Source of the DNA: a virus
Virus record (IMG/VR): IMGVR_UViG_3300005436_000023
Coordinates: 1-34,727 of that record
Strand: one strand, 5' to 3'
DNA length: 34,727 bases
Shown here: positions 11,340-21,128 of the stretch, piece by piece
Numbering within the stretch: the stretch's first letter is position 1
Layout of the letters: the number at the start of each line of letters is the position of its first letter
Position numbers and translations under genes: made by a program
Notes under the pieces: model-generated
What the model was told of the DNA's origin: nothing
Databases searched by the model: none
Seen by the model: the letters and a program-made list of their open reading frames with translations, nothing else

Positions 11340-12894
11340 TAAAATTGTTTCAATTTTTAAAAAGAAGCCGAAACAGATCGAGGAGCCAGAGAAGATTTTT
11401 TCTACTGACTATGATTATGTAAAAACTCAAGAAGATAGCCGATATAATCTTGAAAATGCTTTGGCAAAAAGCTTTCAGCGCGACGTAGAGATAATGAAGC
11501 CCGTATCGGGCAATGCTATTGCGGGCACTGCCATGGATAGCTCATTAAAGTCCAGCATGTACAACCTTAATTCTTTTGGTTCATGCCAATCTATTATCTC
11601 TGAAGCTCAGTTAGCGTGGTACGCGTCACAAGGGTTTATAAGCTTTCAGGCATGCGCCATCATTGCGCAACACTGGCTTGTGGATAAAGCATGCACTATT
11701 CCTGCTGAAGATGCTATTCGTAACGGTTATGATATAACGGTAAATGACGGACAAGAAGTAGGTGAAGAAGTTATTGATGAGATCAGAAAGCAAAACAAAA
11801 AATTCAAGCTTGATCAAAACATGCTTCAATATGTTAGATTCGGCAGAATATTTGGAATTAGAATTGCCATATTCAAAGTTGAATCAAATGATAAATTATA
11901 TTATGAAAAGCCTTTTAATCTTGATGGCATAACACCAGGAAGTTATAAGGGAATCGCGCAAGTGGATCCATATTGGATGGCGCCAGAGCTTGATGAAAAG
12001 TCTGTCACGGATCCTTCATCAATAGATTTCTATGAGCCTACATATTGGAACATAAGCGGAATCAGATATCATAAATCCCATCTTGTCATAATGAAGAATA
12101 GCGAAGTCGCGGACATTTTGAAATCAACTTACTTTTATGGTGGCGTCTCAGTTCCTCAAAAGATTTATGAAAGAGTGTATGCAGCAGAGAGAAGCGCAAA
12201 CGAAGCCCCGCAGCTTCTAATGACGAAGCGATCGGTGATATATAAAACCGATATGGGAAAAGCAGTTTCAAAGCAAGCACAGTTTGAAAATAAGGTGGCA
12301 TTCAGCACTCAGTTTATGAATAACTACGGCGTGCGAGCGATAGACAATCTTGACGATGTGATCCATATAGATACCGCGCTGGGCGATATAGACAACCTAA
12401 TCATGACTCAATATCAATTGGTCGCTGCTATCGCTGGCATACCGGCCGATAAGCTTATCGAGACTGCACCAAAAGGATTTAATGCAACGGGCGAATACCA
12501 ACAGAAAAACTATCATGAGTCTCTCGAAAGTATACAAACGCATTATCTGGATCCTTTGGCTGAACGCCATATTCAGATTTTGATTCGCTCTGTCATTTGT
12601 CCGAAATTTAATATTCAACCTTTTGATTTCGATGTCACTTGGTCAGCATTAAATTCTGTTGATGCAAAAGAGCAGGCAGAGATTAACAAGATGAAAGCAG
12701 AAACATCTGCCGTGCTAATTACGGCTGGCGCAATTGATGGCGAAGACGTTAGAAAAACCATTATCAATGATCCAGACAGTGGATTTAATGGACTTGATAT
12801 GGATGATATGCCAGAACCGATATCAGAAGAACCTGAAGACAAACGAGAGTTCGAGGATGTAGAGGAGCCATACCGAAGTGCCGAAAGACTTTAA
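11332..12894 (+). CDS. Portal protein (DUF1073 family)
   Basis: A 520-residue protein. ATG 11332 is taken over the in-frame GTG 11326. The block [20 protein letters not shown], then [24 protein letters not shown], is the DUF1073 portal signature. The downstream parts ([37 protein letters not shown]) also fit. It forms the dodecameric ring for DNA entry and tail attachment. Its start overlaps the terminase stop, and its end overlaps the MuF-like gene, as is usual for this head module. Confidence 0.9.
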   Translation: MIDKIVSIFKKKPKQIEEPEKIFSTDYDYVKTQEDSRYNLENALAKSFQRDVEIMKPVSGNAIAGTAMDSSLKSSMYNLNSFGSCQSIISEAQLAWYASQGFISFQACAIIAQHWLVDKACTIPAEDAIRNGYDITVNDGQEVGEEVIDEIRKQNKKFKLDQNMLQYVRFGRIFGIRIAIFKVESNDKLYYEKPFNLDGITPGSYKGIAQVDPYWMAPELDEKSVTDPSSIDFYEPTYWNISGIRYHKSHLVIMKNSEVADILKSTYFYGGVSVPQKIYERVYAAERSANEAPQLLMTKRSVIYKTDMGKAVSKQAQFENKVAFSTQFMNNYGVRAIDNLDDVIHIDTALGDIDNLIMTQYQLVAAIAGIPADKLIETAPKGFNATGEYQQKNYHESLESIQTHYLDPLAERHIQILIRSVICPKFNIQPFDFDVTWSALNSVDAKEQAEINKMKAETSAVLITAGAIDGEDVRKTIINDPDSGFNGLDMDDMPEPISEEPEDKREFEDVEEPYRSAERL

Positions 12895-13765
12895 AGTAAC
12901 GGAAAGCAAAAAGGACTGGCACGAGTCAAGAGACAGTCAGATCATGACAAGTGATCCACTTAATTATAATTTCAGCTCTCAAATAAAATACTCAAAAGAA
13001 TTGAAAAAGCTTGTCAGACGAATGACAAAAACGGTGCGACGTGAGATAGAAAAGTTCTTTAAATCCGATGACATGGAAGTGTTCCACGCGGAACAAGTCA
13101 AGATGGCTCAGGACGCAAGCGTGGCATCACAAGCCAAAATTCTGACAAATAAATTGATATCTCGATTCACGTGGTTGTTTAATGATAAGGCTCCTGACTT
13201 AGCAGAAATGATGGTCAATTCTCAACTGAAAAATAGCAGAGTGAGTCTTGCCGCAAGCCTGAAAGAGTTGAGCGGAGGATTGACGATAAAAACAAACTTT
13301 ATGACGGGAGATTTAAACGAGGTTGTGAAATCCATTGTCGCTGAGAACGTCTCGTTGATAAAGTCTATTGCAGATGTTTATTTATCTAATGTTCAGAAGT
13401 CAGTTTTAAGATCAATAACATTTGGCCAAGGATTAAAAGATTTGATTCCACGGCTTAAAAAGTTTGATGGAATGTCTGAACGTCACGCAAAAAATGTCGC
13501 GCTTGATCAGACGAGAAAAACTTATAATTCTATTAATCGCGCCCGCATGGAAAAGGTTGGCGTAAAAAAGTTCAAATGGCTTCATAGTGGTGGTGGTCAA
13601 AAACCAAGAAAAGATCACATTGAGATGAATGGAAATATTTACAGCTTTGATGATCTTCCTGTGATTGATAAACGAACAGGGGAGCGCGGCATACCTGGAC
13701 AGGCTATAAATTGTAGGTGTAGGATGGCTCCTGTAATTGAGTTTGACAATGACGAAGAGGGTTAA
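12878..13765 (+). CDS. MuF-like head morphogenesis protein
   Basis: A 295-residue protein with a GTG start (GAGGAG about 11 bases ahead) that overlaps the portal end. The C-terminal part (about 199-290) is the Mu gpF domain: ERHAKNVALDQTRKTYNSIN, then KFKWLHSGGGQKPRKDH, HIEMNGNIYSFDDLP and GIPGQAINCRCRMAPV with the usual CRC. MuF-type proteins are minor head proteins near the portal that are packaged or ejected. The N-terminal half is helical and charged. No toxin domain is fused at the C terminus, unlike some MuF polymorphic proteins. Confidence 0.9.
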   Translation: MPKDFKVTESKKDWHESRDSQIMTSDPLNYNFSSQIKYSKELKKLVRRMTKTVRREIEKFFKSDDMEVFHAEQVKMAQDASVASQAKILTNKLISRFTWLFNDKAPDLAEMMVNSQLKNSRVSLAASLKELSGGLTIKTNFMTGDLNEVVKSIVAENVSLIKSIADVYLSNVQKSVLRSITFGQGLKDLIPRLKKFDGMSERHAKNVALDQTRKTYNSINRARMEKVGVKKFKWLHSGGGQKPRKDHIEMNGNIYSFDDLPVIDKRTGERGIPGQAINCRCRMAPVIEFDNDEEG

Positions 13766-13767
13766 AA

Positions 13768-14073
13768 ATGAACGAGCAAAAGCATGAATCACATCTTTAC
13801 AAAAAGGCGAAAGATGAAAATAAAAAAGAAGAAAAAATGGAACATAAGTATTTAATTACTCAGTTTTATAACGAAGGGGCAGATTCCGGTTTTGAAAAAA
13901 TTATATCGCATGATAACGGAAGGGTTTTTTTTAATGATCTTCTTAGGGCAGAAATTGCCGCCAGGAACATGATAAAGTCTGTTTGTGAAAAAAATGAGAT
14001 TGATGTAATACTCAAGATCGTTAAAGTTGATTTTACTGAAGTTAAAGAGTTTTGTTTGATCAAAAGGGAGTGA
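13768..14073 (+). CDS. Hypothetical protein in the head module
   Basis: A 101-residue protein, with a Lys/Glu-rich N terminus (YKKAKDENKKEEKMEHKYLI) and a mixed alpha/beta remainder. AGAGGG precedes the ATG, two bases after the MuF-like gene. It is not a standard member of this head module and may be an inserted accessory (moron). An internal ATG at about 13837 is an alternative start. A 90-base gap follows without a clear promoter or terminator. Confidence 0.55.
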   Translation: MNEQKHESHLYKKAKDENKKEEKMEHKYLITQFYNEGADSGFEKIISHDNGRVFFNDLLRAEIAARNMIKSVCEKNEIDVILKIVKVDFTEVKEFCLIKRE

Positions 14074-14163
14074 GTGCGAATTGAAAATTATGGATGATTA
14101 TTGATATTTCATAACAAAAATAAAGACCGTAAAAATTTCTTTTGAGACAAAAGAGGATTGATT

Positions 14164-15483
14164 ATGCCATTACAAAAAGGCTCTAGTGAAGAAACAATAT
14201 CCAATAATATAAAGGAATTAATTGATGCTGGTCATTCCCCTGCGCAGGCAGAAGCTATTGCATACAGTGAAGCAGGAAAAGACGAGAAAGAATCAGAATC
14301 AAAGCGTGAAATAGATATAAATGGATGGACAGAAATAAAAGATAATCCAATTTCAAAAGTAGGCGTATTTGAATATTCTGGCGCGCAGATAAGCAAACAG
14401 CTTGAACCTGACAAAATATATAGGGTATATCGTCCAGAACAGGAATTATCGAAAGAGGAGTGCATAGAATCTTTCAAGTTGGTTCCTTGGATAAATGAAC
14501 ATGTCATGCTTGGGAATGATGTTGACGGAGGTCTAACGCCCGCAGAAGAAAAGGGCATAGAGGGAGTAATCGGCGAAGAGGTTTATTTTAAAGATGGTTA
14601 TTTGTTGGGAAATCTTAAGATTTTTTCTAAGAATATGAGCAATTTAATAAATGACGGAAAAATAGAGTTGTCAATCGGGTATCGTTGTGAGTATGATATA
14701 ACATCAGGTTCATTCAATGGCGTTCAATACGACGCCGTCCAGAAAAATATTCGCGGTAATCACATAGCACTAGTTGAAGAAGGAAGATCAGGCCCCGACG
14801 TGGCGGTCTTAGATCATTTTAAATTTACTTTTGATGCAGCGGAGTTAAACAAAATGGCAGCCGAGAAAGAAACAAAGGATGAAGAAATCGCAAAGGATGA
14901 AGGCGAAATGAGTATTACAGAGATTGTATCTCTTGCAGGTAAACTGAACGCTGCTATCGAAAAGCTTAAATCATCTGGCGTAGTAGATGAAGACATCATG
15001 GATGAAGAAGAAAAAAAGACTGAAGATGAAGAAGACGAAGAAAAGAAAGAAGATGCAAAAGATGAGGAAGAAGGAAAAGAAAAAAAATCTGAAGACGAAA
15101 CAGAAGATGAAGATGAAAAAAAAGAAGTGAAGGATGAAGAAAAAAAATCATCTGCCATGGATTCAAAAATCAAAAGCCTTGAAAAACGTCTAGCTATGAT
15201 GGAAAAAAATACTGTCAATATTTCTGATGTTTCAAAAAAGAACGAATTGGCCGATAAATTATCCAATGTAATCGGTGTCTTTGATCACAAAGACAAAAGT
15301 TTAGATGCTGTTGCGCGTTATGGCGTAAAAAAGCTTGGCATTAACTGCAAATCGGGTCATGAATGCTCTGCATTAGATGGTTATTTTGCAGCAAAATCGA
15401 TTAGCACCGCAAAATATAGTCTTGACTCCCGAGTAGGCTCAAATGATCAAATTGATAAATTTTTAAGAGGGGAGCAGGTATAA
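14164..15483 (+). CDS. DUF2213 prohead protease-like protein fused to acidic scaffold
   Basis: A 439-residue protein starting at ATG 14164 (AGAGGA ahead). Residues about 1-40 form a short helical domain ([20 protein letters not shown]). Residues about 55-220 are DUF2213, with [43 protein letters not shown] and [15 protein letters not shown]. Residues about 277-329 are almost purely Glu/Asp/Lys, followed by a coiled-coil stretch and a globular tail. DUF2213 proteins take the prohead protease place in such genomes, and the acidic helical region fits a scaffold, so one polypeptide may supply both. It overlaps the next gene by one base (TAATG). Confidence 0.85.
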   Translation: MPLQKGSSEETISNNIKELIDAGHSPAQAEAIAYSEAGKDEKESESKREIDINGWTEIKDNPISKVGVFEYSGAQISKQLEPDKIYRVYRPEQELSKEECIESFKLVPWINEHVMLGNDVDGGLTPAEEKGIEGVIGEEVYFKDGYLLGNLKIFSKNMSNLINDGKIELSIGYRCEYDITSGSFNGVQYDAVQKNIRGNHIALVEEGRSGPDVAVLDHFKFTFDAAELNKMAAEKETKDEEIAKDEGEMSITEIVSLAGKLNAAIEKLKSSGVVDEDIMDEEEKKTEDEEDEEKKEDAKDEEEGKEKKSEDETEDEDEKKEVKDEEKKSSAMDSKIKSLEKRLAMMEKNTVNISDVSKKNELADKLSNVIGVFDHKDKSLDAVARYGVKKLGINCKSGHECSALDGYFAAKSISTAKYSLDSRVGSNDQIDKFLRGEQV

Positions 15484-16034
15484 TGACTTTTCAATCAGTA
15501 GTAAATTTTTTCCCTGCGCTTGGAATACCTGGTGAATTATATGATACAGGACCACACCGTGCAGAACCATTTATTTTAAACTCTATAACAAATCCAAATA
15601 TTTTCGGGTATGCTTTTACTGTTTCGGCTCAAGATATTGCTGTTGTTGGTAATCCTGGCGCAAACAAAGTTTTTGCTGGTTATCTTGTTAATCCTAAAAA
15701 CTCAGCACTTTTTGGAACATCAGGAAATCCATTGGACCCCACATTAGTTGTGCCTGATAACAACATTGGACAGCTTCTTACGATGGGCTCTATAGTTGTG
15801 TCTCTTCCAGTTCCAGCATTGCCAACAGTTATAAATATTGGTGATCTTGTGGTGTACAACAATATTACTGGGGCATTGGCAACAATTGCGCCAGGAGCAA
15901 ATTTGCCAGTTGGCTTTTCTTCTGGTTATGCAGTTGTTGATAGGTTCACACCTAATACGGCAGTGGGAACGGGAACTTTCAGTTTAGCTGTGATTCGCGT
16001 AACAGCTACCCCAACAATTCCGGTATTAGCGTAA
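15483..16034 (+). CDS. Head decoration / structural cement protein
   Basis: A 183-residue, almost entirely beta protein (ILNSITNPNIFGYAFTVSAQ, FAGYLVNPKNSALFG, GDLVVYNNITGALATI). Its place between the DUF2213 protease-scaffold and the major capsid protein is that of the capsid-stabilising structural protein in related myoviruses. It is coupled to the upstream gene by TAATG. The decoration role is inferred from position and composition. Confidence 0.75.
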   Translation: MTFQSVVNFFPALGIPGELYDTGPHRAEPFILNSITNPNIFGYAFTVSAQDIAVVGNPGANKVFAGYLVNPKNSALFGTSGNPLDPTLVVPDNNIGQLLTMGSIVVSLPVPALPTVINIGDLVVYNNITGALATIAPGANLPVGFSSGYAVVDRFTPNTAVGTGTFSLAVIRVTATPTIPVLA

Positions 16035-16054
16035 TATAAATTGGAGAAGATATA

Positions 16055-17161
16055 ATGTCACTTGCTAAATATGAAACACCAGAAATTTCATATGTTTCTG
16101 GAAGAAATATCAAACAGATAAAAAACTTTGATGCAAAAGGGTATCAGTCATTAAAAAAAATAGGCGTAACATTCGATCACAAAAAAATCAGCGGCATGAT
16201 GCACGCTATGGACGCCATCCAATCTCCGGTAACGACCCCAAGTGTTACAACGCCAATTCAGTTTTTACAAGAATGGTTGCCAGGATTTGTTAATGTCATC
16301 ACTGCTGTTCGTCGAATTGATGAAATAGTAGGTATTATGACCGCTGGCGCATGGGAAGATCAGGAAATTGTAATTGGAATTAAAGAAGATACAAACGTTG
16401 CATTGCAATATGGTGATACAACAAATATCCCGCTTGCATCATGGAATGTAAACTTCAATAAACGAACAATCGTCAGAATGGAACAAGGTATGCTTGTTGG
16501 AATTCTGGAAGAAGCACAAGCTTCACGCATGATGATTTCCTCATCTGCTGAAAAGCGGGCTAGTTGCGCTTTATCTCTTGAAGTTGTTAGAAATCTGATA
16601 GGATTTTATGGTTACAATAACGGATCAAATTTAACATACGGATTTTTAAACGATCCTCAGTTGCCTGCTTATGTTACAGTTCCTAATGGTGTTTCTGGTT
16701 CTCCTTTATGGTCACGAAAAACATATCTTGAAATCGTTGCTGATATTAAAAATATGTGCCAAAAATTACGCACTCAGTCTTTAGATAATATTGATCCTGA
16801 AAGAGATGAATTGACATTGGTGGTTGCTACTGCTGCTGCTGAATTCTTAACGCAGTCCACAGATTTTGGTTACTCTGTACGTAAATGGATTAACGAAAAT
16901 CACCCAAAAATGCGCATCATATCAGCTCCCGAGTTGAACGCTGCAAATGGTGGCGCGAATGTTGCGTACATGTTTGCGGATACCGTGAACGACACTGGAA
17001 GCACAGATGGCGGAAAAACCTTTATTCAGGTTGTTCCTCAGAAGTTCATGGTGACTGGCGTTCAGGCTCAAGCAAAAGGCTATCTTGAAGACTATTCCAA
17101 CGCAACAGCGGGAACAATTCTTAAGCGTCCTTGGGCTGTAACGCGAGTTACAGGAATTTAA
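16055..17161 (+). CDS. Major capsid protein (DUF2184, HK97 fold)
   Basis: A 368-residue protein with typical DUF2184 blocks: PIQFLQEWLPGFVNVITAVR, RIDEIVGIMTAGAWEDQEIV, LASWNVNFNKRTIVRMEQGM, and a C-terminal QAKGYLEDYSNATAGTILKR. A strong ribosome-binding site (GGAGAAG) fits high expression. It forms the icosahedral shell. The DUF2213 protease and decoration genes are upstream and the neck genes downstream, in the standard order. Confidence 0.92.
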   Translation: MSLAKYETPEISYVSGRNIKQIKNFDAKGYQSLKKIGVTFDHKKISGMMHAMDAIQSPVTTPSVTTPIQFLQEWLPGFVNVITAVRRIDEIVGIMTAGAWEDQEIVIGIKEDTNVALQYGDTTNIPLASWNVNFNKRTIVRMEQGMLVGILEEAQASRMMISSSAEKRASCALSLEVVRNLIGFYGYNNGSNLTYGFLNDPQLPAYVTVPNGVSGSPLWSRKTYLEIVADIKNMCQKLRTQSLDNIDPERDELTLVVATAAAEFLTQSTDFGYSVRKWINENHPKMRIISAPELNAANGGANVAYMFADTVNDTGSTDGGKTFIQVVPQKFMVTGVQAQAKGYLEDYSNATAGTILKRPWAVTRVTGI

Positions 17162-17186
17162 TTTTAAAATCTAAAGGAAAATAAAT

Positions 17187-17573
17187 ATGCACCATGTATA
17201 CTCTACATTAACCTGCGATAACTTGTATGTTGATTATGAAAAAACTCAAAACCTGAATGTTAAAGTCAATCAGGTTTTGATTAAGGGTGGCGCAAATCTT
17301 CCGACAGAAGGAATGAGAAGCCCCATTACTCCTCATGGTGTAGTAACGCCAATCACAGAAGATCAGTTAATTCTTCTTGAAAACAATACTCATTTTCAAG
17401 AACACGTAAAGCGTGGATTTATAAAAGTCGATCGTGAAAAAATTAGCTTTGAAAAAGCAGAAAAAAATATTGATAAAGCAGTGAAGGACATGAAGTCCAA
17501 AGATGAAACAGCTCCAAAGGTATTAAAGGATTTGGAGAACCTTAAGGTCAAGGAATACAAACGCGGAGATTAA
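17187..17573 (+). CDS. Conserved head-module hypothetical protein
   Basis: A 128-residue protein with a beta N-terminal half (DNLYVDYEKTQNLNVKVNQV, LIKGGANLP, VTPITEDQLILLEN) and a Lys/Glu-rich helical C-terminal half. It follows the capsid gene, where a small head or neck accessory is usual. An AAGGA site is upstream. No specific activity can be named. Confidence 0.65.
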   Translation: MHHVYSTLTCDNLYVDYEKTQNLNVKVNQVLIKGGANLPTEGMRSPITPHGVVTPITEDQLILLENNTHFQEHVKRGFIKVDREKISFEKAEKNIDKAVKDMKSKDETAPKVLKDLENLKVKEYKRGD

Positions 17574-17594
17574 TAAACTTTTTGGGAAATTGAA

Positions 17595-18101
17595 ATGGCA
17601 ATTGTCGTTATTGATGGTAAATTTGTTTTTGATATCGCGCAATTCCGTATTGATTTTCCAGCGTTTGCAGATCCGACATTGTTTTCAGATGCAAGGCTTC
17701 AAATATACTGGGACTGGGCAACCTGCTATATCAGTGATTGTGATTATGGATATCTTCAAGGATCATGTAGATATTTTGCTATAGAATTAATGGTTGCCCA
17801 TCTAGCACAATTAAATATCATTATCGCTGCTGGTGAAACGCCAGGACAAGTGATCGGCGCGACCATCAGCAAAATAAGTGTTACCTTTCAAGGATCGCCA
17901 AACCCGAATCAATGGCAATGGTGGTTAAATCAAACTCCTTTCGGTCAACAACTATTGGCTTTACTTCAGACTGCAAGTGCTGGTGGATTCTATATAGGCG
18001 GTTCTCCTGAGCGTATAGCATTTAGAACTGTTGGAGGGTGCTTCGGATCCCCATCATCTTCTGCTGGTTGGTATGGTGGAAATGGAGGTGGATGTTGCTA
18101 A
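17595..18101 (+). CDS. Head-tail connector (DUF4054 family)
   Basis: A 168-residue protein whose N terminus FRIDFPAFADPTLFSDARLQ, followed by helices (AIELMVAHLAQLNIII) and TISKISVTFQ with a Gly-rich C terminus (SPSSSAGWYGGNGGGCC), matches DUF4054 adaptor proteins. These form a ring below the portal. A shorter overlapping frame (17590-17784) is a shadow. Confidence 0.85.
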   Translation: MAIVVIDGKFVFDIAQFRIDFPAFADPTLFSDARLQIYWDWATCYISDCDYGYLQGSCRYFAIELMVAHLAQLNIIIAAGETPGQVIGATISKISVTFQGSPNPNQWQWWLNQTPFGQQLLALLQTASAGGFYIGGSPERIAFRTVGGCFGSPSSSAGWYGGNGGGCC

Positions 18102-18580
18102 AGGTAAAACGAGAAAGCGGAATAGACAAAGCAAAGTTTGAACATATCATCAATGGCCTTGGAGATTATGAGGGTCGTGTAGGATGGGACGCATCTGCTG
18201 TTTATCCTGATGGAACACAGACCGCTTATGTTGCTACCATTATGGAATTTGGAGATCCAGCGCACAACATTCCATCAAGATCATTCATGAGATCAACAAT
18301 AAACGCAAAAACCAATGAATGGAAAGATAAAGCATTCAAGTTATCTCGGTCTGTCATAAAAGGACAACGATCAGCAAAAGATGCTTTTTCATTATTTGTT
18401 CAAATTCCAGAAGGTGATATCGCGGAAACGATAACAAATCTTCAAGAACCGCCATTAAAAGAATCAACAATACAGGCCCGTATGAGAAAGATGGCAAATA
18501 AGAATACAGTTGGAAATCTTACCAAGCCGTTGATAGATACTGGATACATGCTTGCTACTTTGACGAGCGTAATAGAATGA
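18092..18580 (+). CDS. HK97 gp10-like neck / tail completion protein
   Basis: A 162-residue protein. The frame extends back to 18038 inside the DUF4054 gene, but ATG 18092 follows GGAGG and overlaps the upstream stop by 10 bases, so it is taken as the start. The features are GRVGWDASAVYPDGTQTAYV, IMEFGDPAHNIPSRSFMRST, and a C-terminal TKPLIDTGYMLATLTSVIE, the usual pattern of gp10-like neck proteins (P-x-R-x-F-x-R, then L-x-D-T-G-x-L). It overlaps the next gene by ATGA. Confidence 0.85.
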   Translation: MLLKVKRESGIDKAKFEHIINGLGDYEGRVGWDASAVYPDGTQTAYVATIMEFGDPAHNIPSRSFMRSTINAKTNEWKDKAFKLSRSVIKGQRSAKDAFSLFVQIPEGDIAETITNLQEPPLKESTIQARMRKMANKNTVGNLTKPLIDTGYMLATLTSVIE

Positions 18581-18969
18581 TACCTGGTTCTAATTTATTG
18601 AATACAGCATTGCGCGCGATAGCTTCAACTCCCGTTCAATATTATAAATATGTAACTCGCACAGCCAATGATTTGGGCATTTACAATACACTTTATGATG
18701 CACCAGTCCAAATAAGAGGCAGCCTTCAACCTGTAGAAAAGAACATGTACGCTCAATTAGGTCTTGATCTTTCAAAAAAATACATGAACCTTTTTGTGCC
18801 AAACAATATTTTGGATGTTAATCGGGATGTATCGGGAGATCAGTTTATTTATAATTCAGAAACATATCAGTGTGAATCAGCAGAGCCTTGGTTTTCAATA
18901 GACGGATGGACGGCGATTCTTGCTGTAAAAGTGCCTCTTGTGCCATTCATAGGATTGAACAATGCTTGA
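18577..18969 (+). CDS. Neck / collar protein
   Basis: A 130-residue beta-rich protein (PVQYYKYVTRTANDLGIYNT, VQIRGSLQPVEKNMYAQLGL, KKYMNLFVPNN, SIDGWTAILAVKVPL). Its make-up and place between the gp10-like protein and the LIC_12616-like protein are those of the collar/head-tail joining protein of this myovirus group. It starts by ATGA overlap with the gp10-like gene. Confidence 0.7.
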   Translation: MIPGSNLLNTALRAIASTPVQYYKYVTRTANDLGIYNTLYDAPVQIRGSLQPVEKNMYAQLGLDLSKKYMNLFVPNNILDVNRDVSGDQFIYNSETYQCESAEPWFSIDGWTAILAVKVPLVPFIGLNNA

Positions 18970-19498
18970 TAATGCCTTGATAAGACTTTTAATATCAATA
19001 ATAAACTCTGGATTGCTGCTTCGTAGCGTAAGCGGTATACAGGTTCTTCAGGCATATCAGCCAACGCAACAAGGAATTATAGAAACACCGATGGTATTGA
19101 TATCGAAAATGGACGACATTCCCAGATTGTGGACAGAAAGGACGGATAATTGGGATCCATTGGCAACTATTGAAACTCATACTGAATTACAAATTTATGA
19201 AACTCATTTTCAGGTTGGCACTCTTTATCCTCAGAATCCAGCAGTGGATAGTATGACTGCATCTGATCTTGCCAATACTGTTAGACAAATTTTGCAAAGT
19301 GAAGATTGCATAACAGCACTTTTCAATAATGATGTTCAGATAATACGTATCACGCCAATAAGAAATCCATATTTTAAAGATGACAGAGACTTATTTGAGA
19401 TGTCACCCTCATTTGATATCGCTTTAAACCATAAACAAGAGTTCACAAATGAATCAGATTCAGTAAGCTTGATCAATGAAGGAATTTATCCAGTTTAA
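18962..19498 (+). CDS. LIC_12616-like phage neck / tail terminator protein
   Basis: A 178-residue protein with the family's core: GIQVLQAYQPTQQGIIETPM, VLISKMDDIPRLW, ETHTELQIYETHFQVGTLYP, and a C-terminal SPSFDIALNHKQEF. It caps the tail tube or joins it to the neck. It overlaps the collar gene by 8 bases. The 92 bases after it hold a dyad and possible promoter for the tail genes. Confidence 0.85.
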   Translation: MLDNALIRLLISIINSGLLLRSVSGIQVLQAYQPTQQGIIETPMVLISKMDDIPRLWTERTDNWDPLATIETHTELQIYETHFQVGTLYPQNPAVDSMTASDLANTVRQILQSEDCITALFNNDVQIIRITPIRNPYFKDDRDLFEMSPSFDIALNHKQEFTNESDSVSLINEGIYPV

Positions 19499-19512
19499 TT
19501 TTATCCAAAAGT

Positions 19513-19565
19513 ATGATTTTAATCATAATGATTATTATTAACTTTTGAAGAATTTGTGATATATT
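19513..19565 (+). promoter_or_regulatory. Internal late promoter region with ATGATT-TT-AATCAT dyad
   Basis: A perfect dyad with 6-base arms (19513-19526) stands in the only sizeable gap of the late operon. Downstream, TATTAT (19533-19538) or the pair TTAACT (19538-19543), 16 bases, TATATT (19560-19565) can serve as promoter. The dyad-to-promoter layout resembles that before the terminase operon, so tail genes may have their own activated start. Confidence 0.55.
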
Positions 19566-19590
19566 TAATGTAATTTATAAGGGGCATAAA

Positions 19591-21105
19591 ATGTCAATAC
19601 CATTTTCGAAATACATTAACATCACGTCGGGCGTGGGCGCGGGCGCAAGTGTTAATGGCAGAAGCTTTATCGCTCGTGTTTTTACAACAAATCCTTTGGT
19701 TCCAACAAATTCGTTTATTCAATTTCCTTCATTGGATTTGGTGGCAGCATATTTTGGAACTTCTTCAGAAGAATATTTGCGCGCATTGTTCTATTTCTCG
19801 TTTGTCAGCAAAAACATCACGCGCCCGCAAGCAATCTCGTTTGCGCGATTTACGGACGTTGTAACAAATGCTTTGATATACGGCGCGCCATTAACCGTAA
19901 CTCTCTCTCAATTGCAGCTTATTACAACTGGTGTTTTTGGGATTTCAGTTGGTGGAATTGCTTTAAATATTGGCCCATTGGATTTTTCAACTGATGTCAG
20001 TTTGGCGGCAGTGGCTACAAGAATACAAGCGGCGATAAGACTTTCCGCGGATCCTCAGTTTGCAACTGCAACAGTTACATATGACGCCACAAGACAAGCA
20101 TTTAACTTTGTTAGCGGCGCGACGGGAGATGCTGTAATATTGGTTACAGCAGGGACGGGCGGCGTAAGCATTCAAACAACCATTGGTTGGGGAGTAGATG
20201 CTATCCTCTCTAATGGATCAGCGGTAAAAACAATCACAGAAACGCTAGATGCCTCAGTTGCCGTTTCTGATAACTTTGGTTCATTCTGTTTCACGACAGC
20301 GTCAGCATTAACTTTATCTGAAGTCACTGAGGCTTCTACATGGAATGCTGCGCAGAACGTGAAATATATGTTCATGACTCCTCCTACCGCAAACCTAACT
20401 GACGCAGCGTCTTACTATGATGCGTTAAAGTTATTCGGCGGTACGTGCTTGAATTACAACATTATTTCTGGTCAGTTTCCAGAGATGTTGCCCATGGCGA
20501 TTTTTGCTGCAACTGATTTCACGAAAGTCAATTCAGTACAAAATTATATGTTTTATCAAGCTGCTTTAGATCCGTCCGTGAGTGATTTCGCAACTTCAAA
20601 TACTCTTGATTCTGAATTCACAAACTATTATGGCGTTACCCAAACGGCAGGCAATAATATTGCATTTTATCAACGTGGCGTTTTAGTAGGTCCTTCAACA
20701 AGTCCCAAAGACATCAATGTTTATGCAAATGAAATTTGGCTTAAAGATGCGGCGGGTGTAGCAATAATGACGCTTCTATTAAGCGTAGGAAGAGTGTCAG
20801 CCAACAATAATGGCAGAGGACAAATATTAACAATTCTTCAATCCGTCATAAATCAAGCATTATTAAATGGAACTATTAGTTCTGAGAAGACATTAACCAT
20901 ACAGCAAATTCTATTTATATCTGAAATTACGGGTGATCCGGCTGCTTATCGTCAGGTTGGCGGAATTGGTTATTGGTTAGATGTGAGCATTGCAAGTTTT
21001 GTCAATCAAAACAGCGGTCAAACTGAATTTGAAGCAACATATTTGTTGGTTTACAGCAAAGATGATGCGATTAGATTTGTTCAGGGTACGCATGTTTTAA
21101 TCTAA
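19591..21105 (+). CDS. Tail sheath protein (DUF3383 family)
   Basis: A 504-residue protein. Blocks typical of DUF3383 are the N-terminal SIPFSKYINITSGVGAGASV, SSEEYLRALFYFSFVSKNIT, TRPQAISFARF, NYYGVTQTAGNNIAFYQRGV, and the C-terminal WLDVSIASFVNQNSGQTEFE. It polymerises around the tail tube and contracts on infection, which makes this phage a myovirus. AAGGGG precedes the start. Length is normal for the family. Confidence 0.92.
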   Translation: MSIPFSKYINITSGVGAGASVNGRSFIARVFTTNPLVPTNSFIQFPSLDLVAAYFGTSSEEYLRALFYFSFVSKNITRPQAISFARFTDVVTNALIYGAPLTVTLSQLQLITTGVFGISVGGIALNIGPLDFSTDVSLAAVATRIQAAIRLSADPQFATATVTYDATRQAFNFVSGATGDAVILVTAGTGGVSIQTTIGWGVDAILSNGSAVKTITETLDASVAVSDNFGSFCFTTASALTLSEVTEASTWNAAQNVKYMFMTPPTANLTDAASYYDALKLFGGTCLNYNIISGQFPEMLPMAIFAATDFTKVNSVQNYMFYQAALDPSVSDFATSNTLDSEFTNYYGVTQTAGNNIAFYQRGVLVGPSTSPKDINVYANEIWLKDAAGVAIMTLLLSVGRVSANNNGRGQILTILQSVINQALLNGTISSEKTLTIQQILFISEITGDPAAYRQVGGIGYWLDVSIASFVNQNSGQTEFEATYLLVYSKDDAIRFVQGTHVLI

Positions 21106-21128
21106 CTCATTAAAGAGAGAATATTCAA

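Noticed and set aside
11332-12894. Reading the DUF1073 protein as an anti-CBASS (Acb1-like) protein
   Set aside because: The name spreads from a domain label in databases. Length, motifs and position between terminase and MuF are those of a portal.
13433-13792. 119-codon minus-strand frame under the MuF domain
   Set aside because: It is a shadow of the conserved MuF region; the composition is not protein-like.
14814-15266. Long Ser/Phe-rich frame on the minus strand under the DUF2213 gene
   Set aside because: It is the complement of Glu/Lys codons in the acidic run, which cannot easily give stops. No ribosome-binding site or operon context.
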